64,000 bases of DNA from JBBQXK01 sp052387255 (lineage in GTDB: Bacteria > Pseudomonadota > Alphaproteobacteria > Rhodobacterales > Rhodobacteraceae), in contig JBQTJI010000015.1 of the NCBI GenBank assembly GCA_052387255.1, positions 1-64,000 of the forward strand, given 5' to 3'. Positions 8,183-16,183 of this stretch are shown here, piece after piece; the first letter of the stretch is position 1; the number at the start of each line of letters is the position of its first letter. The notes beneath the pieces were generated by a model. It saw only the letters and a program-made list of their open reading frames with translations. It had not been told where the DNA came from and made no database searches. Made by a program: the position numbers and the translations under genes.

Positions 8183-8851
8183 TCACCCCTTGACCAGCCG
8201 CAGATGCGGGTGACCCGGCACCGGGCGCGGCACGAAGGGGGCCGGGGATTCCGCCATGCCGTCGGCCAGGACGGGGGCCATGCCTTCGGCGAGGACCGGG
8301 GCGGCGGCGTCCAGGGGCGTCACCGCGCGGCGCGCGATGCCAAAGCGGCGCGGTGCCCGCCCGATCACGCCCTCGGTGGCCAGGCAGCCCAGGGCGAGCG
8401 CGGTCGTCCCCGCGCGGTTGCGCAAGGGCAGGATCAACAGCCGCCCCTCGAGCGCGGGCCGACCGATGCCGCGTTCCGCCTCGAGCACCATTTCCAGGAT
8501 CGCGGGCCCGGTGAACACCTTTTCCATGTGCCGGGCAAAATCGCTGCGGTCGGGCGGGTCGATCAGGCTGAGCATCGGCATGCCGCGCACGTCCATGCCC
8601 ATCATTTCGGTCAGCTCCATTCCCGCGATGCGGAACCGCGCGACGCCGGGGGCCACCCGCTCGATGACGAAACTGTGCTCCAGCGCGCCCGCCATGCCGC
8701 GCGGGTCGACCTCGGCGCGCAGGGGGGGCTTGCCGTCCTGGCGCAACCCCTCCCAGTAGGCCCGGACCTCGGCCAGCGTGGCAAAGCGCGTGGCACCCGC
8801 CGTCATCGTGCGACCCCTCTCGCCGCCCCTGCCGAACCCCATGCCGAACAT
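8183..8851 (-). CDS. PAS domain (PAS_5) protein
   Basis: A 222-residue protein with a single alphaproteobacterial PAS_5-type domain at about residues 25-150 (EVDPRGMAGALEHSFVIERV, then ARFRIAGMELTEMMGMDVRGMP), and a Pro/Ala-rich tail. No output domain is visible, so it is probably a small cytosolic sensor or adaptor of unknown partner. The ATG at 8851 is chosen because AAGGA lies about 9 bases upstream; a longer frame starting at 8932 would add an unrelated low-complexity extension. It is convergent with the DAHP synthase gene and divergent from yicC. Confidence 0.8.
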   Translation of the reverse strand: MFGMGFGRGGERGRTMTAGATRFATLAEVRAYWEGLRQDGKPPLRAEVDPRGMAGALEHSFVIERVAPGVARFRIAGMELTEMMGMDVRGMPMLSLIDPPDRSDFARHMEKVFTGPAILEMVLEAERGIGRPALEGRLLILPLRNRAGTTALALGCLATEGVIGRAPRRFGIARRAVTPLDAAAPVLAEGMAPVLADGMAESPAPFVPRPVPGHPHLRLVKG

Positions 8852-8955
8852 CGCGGCGTTCCTTTCTGCCTTGCGTCCCGCTGCATTGCCGTTTCGTCCC
8901 GCCTTTGCTACCCCGTCCGCCGGGGCCACCAAACACAGGGTTAACTCTGCCGCAA

Positions 8956-9031
8956 CAGGTGTTACTCAAGCCTTAACATACACCCGACGGCGCGGATTCG
9001 GGTGGAAATCTAGACAAATGGTAAACACCTG
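8956..9031. promoter_or_regulatory. Imperfect inverted repeat upstream of yicC
   Basis: CAGGTGTTAC at 8956-8965 is mirrored by GTAAACACCTG at 9021-9031 with a single extra base. The arms flank the AT-richer part of the gap between the PAS gene and yicC. It could be an operator or chance; no known consensus is recognised. Confidence 0.25.
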
Positions 9032-9055
9032 CAACCTGCAGGAAAGGGGCACAAC

Positions 9056-9943
9056 GTGACGTTGTCGATGACGGGCTATGCCACGCGGCGCGGGCAACGG
9101 GCCGGACAGGCCTGGACCTGGGACCTGCGCGGCGTGAACGGCAAGGGCCTGGACCTGCGCCTGCGCCTGCCCGACGGCATCGACGGGCTGGAACCGGGCG
9201 TCCGGGCCGAGGTGGCGCGCGCCGCGACACGGGGCAACCTGTCGCTGACCCTGAAAGTCGAGGCCGAGGCCGGCGCGGGGGCTGCATTCCGCGTCAACAC
9301 GGGCGTCCTGGCCGACGTGCTGCGCGCGCTGGCGCAGGTGGAACAGGCGGCGATGACCGCAGGCGTCACGCTGGCGCAGGCGACCCAGGCCGAGGTGCTG
9401 GCGATCAGGGGCGTGGTCGACTATGCGGCGGCCGAGGCGGACACCGGCCCGCTGAAAGCCGCGTTGCTGGCCGATCTCGGGCCGCTCATGGCCGAGTTCA
9501 ACGCGGCGCGCGCGGCCGAGGGCGCGGCACTGGCCGCCATCCTGTCGGCGCAGCTCGACCGCATCGCCACCCTGTCCGCCGAGGCGCGGACGGCTGCGGC
9601 GGCGCGGGCCGGAACCCAGGCCGAAACCCTGCGCACCCAGGTCGCGCGCGTGCTGGCCGAAGGGGTCGACGAGGCGCGGCTGGCGCAGGAACTGGCGATG
9701 CTGGCGGTCAAGGCCGACGTCACCGAAGAGGTGGACCGGCTGGACGCCCACGTCGCCGCCGCGCGGGCGCTGCTGGCCGATGCGGGCCCGGTCGGCAAGA
9801 AGTTCGACTTCCTGATGCAGGAATTCATGCGCGAGGCGAACACGCTGTGCTCCAAGGCCGCCTCGGGCGGGCTGACGCGCATCGGGCTTGACCTCAAGAC
9901 CGTGATCGACCAGATGCGCGAGCAGGTCCAGAACGTGGAATGA
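9056..9943 (+). CDS. YicC family endoribonuclease-like protein
   Basis: A 295-residue member of the YicC/YloC family, whose E. coli member has been described as an endoribonuclease acting with RNA decay factors. It starts with MTLSMTGYA, the family's hallmark (SMTGYA), and ends with the conserved DFLMQEFMREANTLCSKA and LKTVIDQMREQVQNVE block. The start is a GTG at 9056 with GGAAAGGGG about 7 bases upstream. It overlaps gmk by 4 bases (ATGA), as is usual for this pair in proteobacteria, and heads a four-gene coupled run. The middle third is Ala-rich and less conserved. Confidence 0.92.
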   Translation: MTLSMTGYATRRGQRAGQAWTWDLRGVNGKGLDLRLRLPDGIDGLEPGVRAEVARAATRGNLSLTLKVEAEAGAGAAFRVNTGVLADVLRALAQVEQAAMTAGVTLAQATQAEVLAIRGVVDYAAAEADTGPLKAALLADLGPLMAEFNAARAAEGAALAAILSAQLDRIATLSAEARTAAAARAGTQAETLRTQVARVLAEGVDEARLAQELAMLAVKADVTEEVDRLDAHVAAARALLADAGPVGKKFDFLMQEFMREANTLCSKAASGGLTRIGLDLKTVIDQMREQVQNVE

Positions 9944-10581
9944 AGATGGCGCGGAAGGGGCTTCTCCTGATCCTGTCCTCGCCTTCGGGCGCGGGCAAGA
10001 CGACGCTGGCACGCATGCTGATGGCCTGGGATCCGACGATGCGGTTTTCCGTCTCGGCCACCACCCGCCCCCCCCGACCGGGTGAAGCGGACGGGCGCGA
10101 GTACCATTTCCGCAGCCGCGTGGCCTTCGAGGCGATGGTGGCGGAGGGCAAGATGCTGGAACATGCCGAGGTCTTCGGCAACCTCTACGGCTCGCCGCGG
10201 GGCCCGGTCGAGACCGCAATGGCCGAAGGCTGCGACACGCTGTTCGACATCGACTGGCAGGGCGGGCAGCAGATCCGCAACTCGGCGCTGGGGCGCGACG
10301 TGGTCAGCGTGTTCGTGCTGCCGCCGTCGATGGCGGAACTGGAACGCCGCCTGCGCGGGCGCGGCCAGGACAGTGCTGCGGTCATCGCGGACCGCATGGC
10401 GAAAAGCGAGAACGAGATCAGCCACTGGGCGGAATATGACTATGTGCTGGTGAACACCGATCTTGATATGACATTCAATACCTTGCAGACCATTCTTCAG
10501 GCAGAACGCGAACGCCGCGACCGCCAGCCCTGGCTGGCCGATTTCGTCCGCACCCTGAACCGGGAGTTCGAGGACCGATGA
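9940..10581 (+). CDS. gmk: Guanylate kinase
   Basis: Phosphorylates GMP to GDP with ATP, essential for guanine nucleotide supply. The 213-residue protein has the P-loop SSPSGAGKTT at residues 12-21, the GMP-binding ATTRPPRPGE segment and FRSRVAFEAMVAEGKMLEHAEVFGNLYG, and the lid region RLRGRGQDS. Length is normal. It overlaps yicC and the carbonic anhydrase gene by 4 bases each (ATGA), so translation of the three is coupled. Confidence 0.96.
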   Translation: MKMARKGLLLILSSPSGAGKTTLARMLMAWDPTMRFSVSATTRPPRPGEADGREYHFRSRVAFEAMVAEGKMLEHAEVFGNLYGSPRGPVETAMAEGCDTLFDIDWQGGQQIRNSALGRDVVSVFVLPPSMAELERRLRGRGQDSAAVIADRMAKSENEISHWAEYDYVLVNTDLDMTFNTLQTILQAERERRDRQPWLADFVRTLNREFEDR

Positions 10582-11099
10582 TCTACACCCTGGACGGCAT
10601 CACCCCCGACGTGGACCCCGACGCCTGGGTCGCCGATGACGTGAACCTGATCGGGCGCGTGGTGGTGATGGCCCTGGCCTCGGTCTGGTTCGGGGCCACA
10701 CTGCGCGGCGACAACGAGGAAATCAGGGTCGGCGCGGGATCGAACGTGCAGGAAAATAGCGTCCTGCACACCGACATCGGGTTTCCCCTGATGATCGGCG
10801 CGAACTGCACGATCGGGCACCGCGCCATGCTGCACGGCTGCACCATCGGCGACGGCACGCTGATCGGGATGGGGGCCACGGTGCTGAATGGCGCGCGGAT
10901 CGGCAAGGGTTGCCTGATCGGGGCCTGCGCCCTGATCACCGAGGGCAAGGAGATTCCCGACGGGTCGTTGGTCATGGGCGCGCCGGGCCGCGTCGTGCGC
11001 GTTCTGGACGCCACGGCTCAGGCGAAACTGCTGGCCTCGGCGGCGGGGTATCAGGCCAACGCGCGGCGGTTCCGCGCGGGCCTTCGGAGGGTTCCATGA
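10578..11099 (+). CDS. Gamma-class carbonic anhydrase family protein
   Basis: A 173-residue left-handed beta-helix protein of the gamma carbonic anhydrase/PaaY/YrdA family. Three zinc-ligand histidines are present: one in NSVLHTD and two in GHRAMLHG, in the usual H-x4-H spacing. The family hydrates CO2 or serves as an acyl-CoA-linked accessory protein; activity varies and cannot be read from sequence. It overlaps gmk (ATGA) upstream and neuB (ATGA) downstream, an unusual coupling of a housekeeping gene to a surface-sugar gene. Confidence 0.9.
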   Translation: MIYTLDGITPDVDPDAWVADDVNLIGRVVVMALASVWFGATLRGDNEEIRVGAGSNVQENSVLHTDIGFPLMIGANCTIGHRAMLHGCTIGDGTLIGMGATVLNGARIGKGCLIGACALITEGKEIPDGSLVMGAPGRVVRVLDATAQAKLLASAAGYQANARRFRAGLRRVP

Positions 11100-12124
11100 A
11101 GATTGCAGGACGCGACATCGGGCCGGGGCATGCCCCCCTGGTCATCGCCGAGATCGGCATCAACCACGGTGGCGACCTGGCCGTGGCCAAGGAAATGGTG
11201 CGTCTGGCCGCTGGGGCCGGCTGCGAGATGATCAAGCACCAGACCCACATCATCGACGACGAGATGACGGATGAGGCGAAGTCGATCTTTCCCCCCAATG
11301 CCGACGTGTCGATCTGGCACGTCATGGAACGCTGCGCGTTGTCGCTGGACGCCGAGGCGGAACTGAAGCGCTACACCGAGAGCCTGGGCATGATCTGGAT
11401 CAGCACGCCGTTTTCGCGCGCGGCGGCCGATTTCCTGGAAACCCTCGACGTGCCCGCCTACAAGATCGGCTCGGGCGAGGCCGACAACCTGCCGCTGATC
11501 CGCCACATCGCGCGGAAAGGAAAGCCGGTGATCCTGTCCACCGGCATGCAGACCATCGACACGATCCGCCGGTCGGTCGCGATCCTGGACGCGGCGGGCA
11601 TCGACTATGCCCTGCTGGAATGCACGAACCTGTACCCCTCGCCGCCCGAGATCGTGTCGCTGCAAGGCGTGACGGACCTGCGCAATGCGTTCCCCAGGGC
11701 CGTCGTCGGCTTCTCGGACCATTCCATCGGCCCGGAAATGGCCCTGGCATCGGTGGCCCTCGGGGCCTGCATCCTGGAGCGGCATTACACCGACACGCGG
11801 TACCGCAAGGGCCCCGACATCATCAACTCGATGGACCCGGCCGAACTGCGCTTCCTGATCGACCGCAGCCGCGAAATCTGGACCGCCCTGCACAATCCCA
11901 AACAGCGGACGCAGGCCGAGGAGCCGGTCTACCGCTTTGCCCGCGCGTCGGTGGTGGCCGACCGCGACCTGGCGGCGGGCCATGTGATCGCCGAAGCCGA
12001 CATCTGGGCGCGCCGTCCCGGCAGTGGCGAGATTGCGGGCTATGATTTCGACAAGGTCGTGGGCATGCGGCTGACCCGCGCCGTCACCCGCAACACGCAA
12101 TTGAAGTGGAGCGATCTGGCGTGA
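11096..12124 (+). CDS. N-acetylneuraminate/legionaminate synthase family protein (NeuB/LegI)
   Basis: Condenses phosphoenolpyruvate with an N-acylated hexosamine to form a nine-carbon nonulosonic acid. The 342-residue protein has the TIM-barrel NeuB domain (VIAEIGINHGGD at about 15-26, KIGSGEADNLPLI, GFSDHSIG, ERHYTDTRYRKGPD) and a C-terminal SAF/antifreeze-like domain from about residue 285. The ATG at 11096 has GGAGG 6 bases upstream and lies inside the stop overlap of the carbonic anhydrase gene. With the epimerase at 16184 and the cytidylyltransferase at 20703 it could make CMP-Neu5Ac. The presence of PtmA- and PtmF-like genes makes a legionaminic-type product equally plausible, so no symbol is assigned. 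Confidence 0.9.
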   Translation: MKIAGRDIGPGHAPLVIAEIGINHGGDLAVAKEMVRLAAGAGCEMIKHQTHIIDDEMTDEAKSIFPPNADVSIWHVMERCALSLDAEAELKRYTESLGMIWISTPFSRAAADFLETLDVPAYKIGSGEADNLPLIRHIARKGKPVILSTGMQTIDTIRRSVAILDAAGIDYALLECTNLYPSPPEIVSLQGVTDLRNAFPRAVVGFSDHSIGPEMALASVALGACILERHYTDTRYRKGPDIINSMDPAELRFLIDRSREIWTALHNPKQRTQAEEPVYRFARASVVADRDLAAGHVIAEADIWARRPGSGEIAGYDFDKVVGMRLTRAVTRNTQLKWSDLA

Positions 12125-12142
12125 CGCGTGTGACTCGAACCC

Positions 12143-12931
12143 CTATCGGCGAACCCCAAACGTGATCTGACGTCGCGCGCGGCGCTCCGACCGGACGTCG
12201 AATCCCATCCCCGCCAGAAGTGCTTCGCACGCGGTTGTAGTGGATTGCCCCATTCGCTCGGCACCGGTATCGAAAGCTACAGTGCGGGTGCGTGCAAGCG
12301 TTTCTCGGGCACCTTCGATGACCTCGGGTTCAGCCCCCTCGGCATCGCACTTAAGAAATGCGATGTCGCCAATGCCCAGGCGAGCGGTCAGGCCGTCAAG
12401 CGTAACCGCCTGCAGCTTGATTTCGAGCGACTCCACGCCTTCGTCCGGGCGATAGATCGAACTGTTGGCGTCAGTTGGTTCGCTGAAGAAGCTTATCTCT
12501 TCGTCCGTATTCCAGATGACATGTTGTAGGCACTTCACATTGGCGCAGGTTTGAGTGTTGACCGTCAGGCAGCGAAAGACATGGGGGTCACCTTCTATAG
12601 CGTATACGACGGCACCAGTGTTCGCCAGCGCCAGCGTGAACTCGCCGATGTTGGCACCGATTTCAATGGCAACTTCGCCCGGTGCAATGTGGACCACATC
12701 TGACAAACCGAAGTGATGCACCAAAAGGTTGGATCGTCCAGACCAGCCGCGCTTGTACAACGTCCATCGGCCGGGCGCAGGTATGGCTAGCTGCCGGCCA
12801 GGTACCGTGACGAAGGTCAGGCCGTCGTCTTCCGACAATGCAACGCGGACGCGCCGGTTCAGGCCCAGCGCCGCCAACAGGTTGTTTCCGGCGATGCGCA
12901 GAGCCAGCCCGCGTGGTTTTGATGTGGTCAT
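12143..12931 (-). CDS. FkbM family methyltransferase
   Basis: SAM-dependent methyltransferase of the FkbM type, 262 residues from the ATG at 12931 (AGAAGG upstream). The SAM-binding loop reads EIGANIGEFTLALA at mid-chain, followed by VYAIEGDP and, later, the FkbM-typical FLKCDAEGAEPEVIEGA. Such enzymes often O-methylate sugars of O-antigens or capsules, which fits the neighbours. The gene runs opposite to the flanking glycan genes, and seven lines of it (12361-12780) count to 239 G+C in 420 bases, about 57%, against roughly 70% next door. That suggests recent acquisition. Confidence 0.88.
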   Translation of the reverse strand: MTTSKPRGLALRIAGNNLLAALGLNRRVRVALSEDDGLTFVTVPGRQLAIPAPGRWTLYKRGWSGRSNLLVHHFGLSDVVHIAPGEVAIEIGANIGEFTLALANTGAVVYAIEGDPHVFRCLTVNTQTCANVKCLQHVIWNTDEEISFFSEPTDANSSIYRPDEGVESLEIKLQAVTLDGLTARLGIGDIAFLKCDAEGAEPEVIEGARETLARTRTVAFDTGAERMGQSTTTACEALLAGMGFDVRSERRARRQITFGVRR

Positions 12932-13068
12932 AGAGCTTTGCCTTCTGAGCGACTGATCGGTTATGTACAGATGGCGGCCAGCGTACAACAGCGGCGCGGC
13001 TGTGCCATGTTGCGGTCGGAGCAGCGCCGGGTATAGATGAATCTTCTGGTCCCGGACAGGTTCAATCC

Positions 13069-13863
13069 TTGCAACTTCAAGACCTCGCCATCCCCGTCTG
13101 GCTGATCAACCTGCCGCGTGCGACGGGCCGTCTGGCGACGATGCAGGTGCGGTTGCAGGCTATCGGGCTGGAGTACACCCCATTTCCCGGCGTGGACGGG
13201 CGGGCCGAGGCCGACCGGCTGGCGCGCAACATCGACCTTGCGGCGTTCGAGCGCAACATGGGGCGGCGGATGCTGTGGGGCGGCATGGGGTGCTATCATT
13301 CGCACCTGGGGGTCTGGCAGGCGTTTCTGGCGACCGACGCCCCGGCGGCGCTGGTGCTGGAGGATGACGTGATCTTCCACGACGATTTCCTGGAGGCCGT
13401 GCGGACCGGGCTGCGGGGTATCGCGCATTGGGATTTCCTCAAACTGAACTGCATCCGCGCCAAGCTGCCCGTCCGGCAGGGCCGCCTTGGAGCTTACGAC
13501 CTGAACGCCTATGTCGGGCCTGCGACCGGCACCGGGGCCTACCTGATCACCCGCGCCTGCGCCGCGCGCCTGCTGCCGGCGATGCGCCATGTGACGCGGG
13601 CGACGGACCACGAGATCAACCGGTTCTTCCTGCACGACTTCCGCCTGCTGGGGCTGGAGCCTTTCCCGAGCCACCCCGAGCCGAACAACGTCAGCCTCAT
13701 CACCGGCACCAACAACGGCGATGTGGTGAAACTCAGGGGGATGGCGCGGCTGCCGTACTACCGGCTCAAGGCCGCGAATTACCTGCGGCGCGCGGCGTGG
13801 CTGGCGCGCAGGGGGATGCTCTGGCCGCAACGTACCCAGTTGCTGCCCGAGGGGCCGACATGA
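13069..13863 (+). CDS. Glycosyltransferase family 25 protein
   Basis: A 264-residue LPS-type GT25 enzyme that would add a sugar to a surface glycan in the cytoplasm. The N-terminus PVWLINLPRATGRLATM is the standard GT25 opening, GGMGCYHSHLGVWQ is the conserved second motif, and ALVLEDDV carries the acidic nucleotide-sugar/metal motif. The TTG at 13069 is chosen because the family motif begins within the first 10 residues; the next ATG would remove it. GGACAGG lies about 8 bases upstream. It heads a run of three plus-strand genes joined by 4-base overlaps. Confidence 0.88.
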   Translation: MQLQDLAIPVWLINLPRATGRLATMQVRLQAIGLEYTPFPGVDGRAEADRLARNIDLAAFERNMGRRMLWGGMGCYHSHLGVWQAFLATDAPAALVLEDDVIFHDDFLEAVRTGLRGIAHWDFLKLNCIRAKLPVRQGRLGAYDLNAYVGPATGTGAYLITRACAARLLPAMRHVTRATDHEINRFFLHDFRLLGLEPFPSHPEPNNVSLITGTNNGDVVKLRGMARLPYYRLKAANYLRRAAWLARRGMLWPQRTQLLPEGPT

Positions 13864-15329
13864 CCATTCGGCTGGCTGTCGATGGCCGCGAAGAACATCG
13901 GCGCGCGTTCCTTGACCGTCTGGTCGCGCGGTCGCAGGGCCGCGTCGAGATCGCCTTCCACATGGGCGAACCCGTGGCCGACATCTTCGGCCCCGACCTG
14001 AACCGCTTGCGCCCCGACCGCAACGGCGGGCTGCCGCTGCACGATTTTCGCCTGCAGGGTGCCGACCTGCCGCTGCTGGCGCAGCCCGCGTTCCGCGAGA
14101 TGGTCGAGACGGCGGTCGACCAGTTGCACCGCACCGATCCGACCTATCGCTACCGGTCGCACAACATCCGCAACCTGCAGGATTACCTCGATACCTACCA
14201 CATCCTGGCCGAGGCCTTGGCGCAGAAACTGCGCGACACCGGCGCGACGCATGCGCTGTTCATGAACGTGCCCCACGTGGGCTATGACACGATCCTGTAC
14301 CACGTCGCCCAGGCCATGGGCCTGCACGTCACGGTGCTGAGCCAGACGATCTTTTCCAACCAGTTCTTCTCGATGCGGCGGATCGAGGATCAGGGTCGCT
14401 TCGACCCCGCAGGCAGCGATGCCCGGCCGATGCCCATCGAACGCGGGTCTGCGCCCGATCTGTTCTACATGGACGCCCGCTGGCAGAAGCAGTCGCCGCG
14501 CGGGCGGATCGGGGCGCGGGCGGTGGCCAGTTTCCTGCGCCACGTCGCGCTGCGCAGGCCCGCAAGCCTGCTGAACCCGGGCTACCTGGCCCGCACGCTG
14601 CGGCGGATCGCCGACATCTACGGCACGCTGCCCGACTGGCGCGACCCCTTCGCGCGGTTCTTCCACGACAACGAACTGGCGTATTTCGAGCATCTGGCCG
14701 ATTTCGAGCATGCCGATTTCGACCTCGACGCGCCCTTCATCTATGTGCCGCTGCACAACCAGCCGGAACTGTCGACCTCGGCCCTGGGCGGCATCTGGCG
14801 CGACCAGTTGCTGCTGGTCGAGGCGCTGGCGGCGCAGTTGCCCGACGGCTGGCGCATCTATGTCAAGGAAAACCCCCGGCAAGGGGCCTTTGCGCGCGGG
14901 CCGATGTTCTTTCACCGGCTGAAACGCATCCGGGGCGTCACGCTGCTGCCCTCGGCCGCCAACACGCACGAATTGTCGGCGCGCGCGCGGTTCACCGCCA
15001 CCGTGTCGGGCACGGCGGGGTGGGAGGCGCTGCGCAAGGGGCGGCCCGCGCTGGTGTTCGGCGCGGCCTGGTACCGGTCGCTGCCGGGGGCGGTGACCTG
15101 GCAGCCGGGCCTTGATTTCGAGGCCATCGCGCGCGTCACCTTTGACCACGCCGACCTGGAACGCGCGGCAGGGGCGCTGCTGGCGCGCTGCCACGAGGGG
15201 GTGCTGGAAACCATCTACACCCGCATCGTGCCCGGCTATGACCGCGACGCCAATGCCGAACGGGTCAGCGAGACGATGCTGGGCCTGGTCGAGGGGCGCA
15301 TCCCCGTCACGTTCGGGGAACATCCATGA
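13860..15329 (+). CDS. Capsular polysaccharide biosynthesis/export-like protein
   Basis: A 489-residue protein that resembles the Capsule_synth (KpsC/KpsS-like) group. The C-terminal half has IYVPLHNQPELSTSALGG, WRIYVKENPRQGAF and a late ARFTATVSGTAGWEAL segment, the same layout as the Kdo-transferring GT-B lobes of that family (stacking His/Gln, then YVKEHP-like, then a Ser/Thr-Gly-Ser-Gly-like turn). The N-terminal 200 residues look like a Rossmann half-domain specific to this group. It starts on ATGA overlapping the GT25 gene and ends overlapping the next transferase gene. Function as a glycosyltransferase is likely, but donor and acceptor are unknown. Confidence 0.65.
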   Translation: MTIRLAVDGREEHRRAFLDRLVARSQGRVEIAFHMGEPVADIFGPDLNRLRPDRNGGLPLHDFRLQGADLPLLAQPAFREMVETAVDQLHRTDPTYRYRSHNIRNLQDYLDTYHILAEALAQKLRDTGATHALFMNVPHVGYDTILYHVAQAMGLHVTVLSQTIFSNQFFSMRRIEDQGRFDPAGSDARPMPIERGSAPDLFYMDARWQKQSPRGRIGARAVASFLRHVALRRPASLLNPGYLARTLRRIADIYGTLPDWRDPFARFFHDNELAYFEHLADFEHADFDLDAPFIYVPLHNQPELSTSALGGIWRDQLLLVEALAAQLPDGWRIYVKENPRQGAFARGPMFFHRLKRIRGVTLLPSAANTHELSARARFTATVSGTAGWEALRKGRPALVFGAAWYRSLPGAVTWQPGLDFEAIARVTFDHADLERAAGALLARCHEGVLETIYTRIVPGYDRDANAERVSETMLGLVEGRIPVTFGEHP

Positions 15330-16120
15330 CCGACCGCTTCATCCTGTGCATGAAATGGGGCCGCGCCTTTGGCCCCGACTACGTCAACGTCCTGCACAGC
15401 GCCTGCCGCCGGGCGATGGCCGCGCCGTTCCGGTTCGTCTGCCTGACCGATGACGGCGCGGGCTTCGACCCGGCCATCGAGGTGCTGCCGATCCCCGACC
15501 TCGGCCTGTCGCCGACCGACTGGTTCCGCCCCGGCGTCTGGCCCAAGATCGCGCTGTTCGACCGGCATTTCCACGGGTTGCGGGGCAGGGCGCTGTTCGT
15601 CGACCTGGACATGGTGATCCTGCGCGGCCTGGAGGGGTTCTTCGACGTGCCGGGCCGGATCGTCGGCACCGATGCCGGGCCGGGCTGGGGCAAGACGGGC
15701 GTCACTGCGCAACCTGAGTTCGGGTCGATGATCTTTGCCTATGACCTGGGCGGATTGCCCGAGATTGCCGAGACGTTCCGCGAAAGCCCCGCCGCCGCCT
15801 GGACGAAGCTGCGCCAGGAACAGCAGTACGTCCACCACATGGCCCCCGATGCGGGTTTCTGGCCCGCAGATTGGGTGATCAGCTTCAAGCGCGCGCTGCG
15901 CAGGCCGATCGGGCTGGACGTGGTGCTGCCGCCGAAGGCCCCGCCCGCGACCGCCCGCGTCGTGGCCTTCCACGGGCGGCCCCGCCCGTCCGACCTGATG
16001 CAGCCCGCCAAACTGTTCGGTGGCCGCCGGTTCTGGGACCGCTTTCCCCACATGGGCAATGGCCCGGTGCCCTGGATGGTCGACTACTGGCAGTCGAACG
16101 GCGGACGCCTGCCGTCCTGA
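15326..16120 (+). CDS. Putative glycosyltransferase with DxD motif
   Basis: A 264-residue GT-A-like protein. The segment ALFVDLDMVILRGL supplies a D-x-D metal motif flanked by hydrophobic strands, as in GT8/GT32-type enzymes. Other visible blocks are CLTDD near residue 37 and VVAFHGRPRPSDL near the end, the latter resembling the C-terminal His-containing loop of retaining GT-A enzymes. It overlaps the capsule-like gene by 4 bases and sits 63 bases before the epimerase gene. Acceptor and sugar are not identifiable. Confidence 0.68.
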   Translation: MTDRFILCMKWGRAFGPDYVNVLHSACRRAMAAPFRFVCLTDDGAGFDPAIEVLPIPDLGLSPTDWFRPGVWPKIALFDRHFHGLRGRALFVDLDMVILRGLEGFFDVPGRIVGTDAGPGWGKTGVTAQPEFGSMIFAYDLGGLPEIAETFRESPAAAWTKLRQEQQYVHHMAPDAGFWPADWVISFKRALRRPIGLDVVLPPKAPPATARVVAFHGRPRPSDLMQPAKLFGGRRFWDRFPHMGNGPVPWMVDYWQSNGGRLPS

Positions 16121-16183
16121 CCCCGGCGGTTGCGGCAGGGGTCAGTTCCCGCTATCCCGGACGACACCGCCTCCGAGGCCCCG

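Noticed and set aside
12125..12142. A GGTTCGAGTC-like T-loop on the minus strand, suggesting a tRNA end or att site
   Set aside because: The flanking bases do not form a T-stem and no acceptor, D or anticodon arm can be built, so it is chance next to the FkbM stop.
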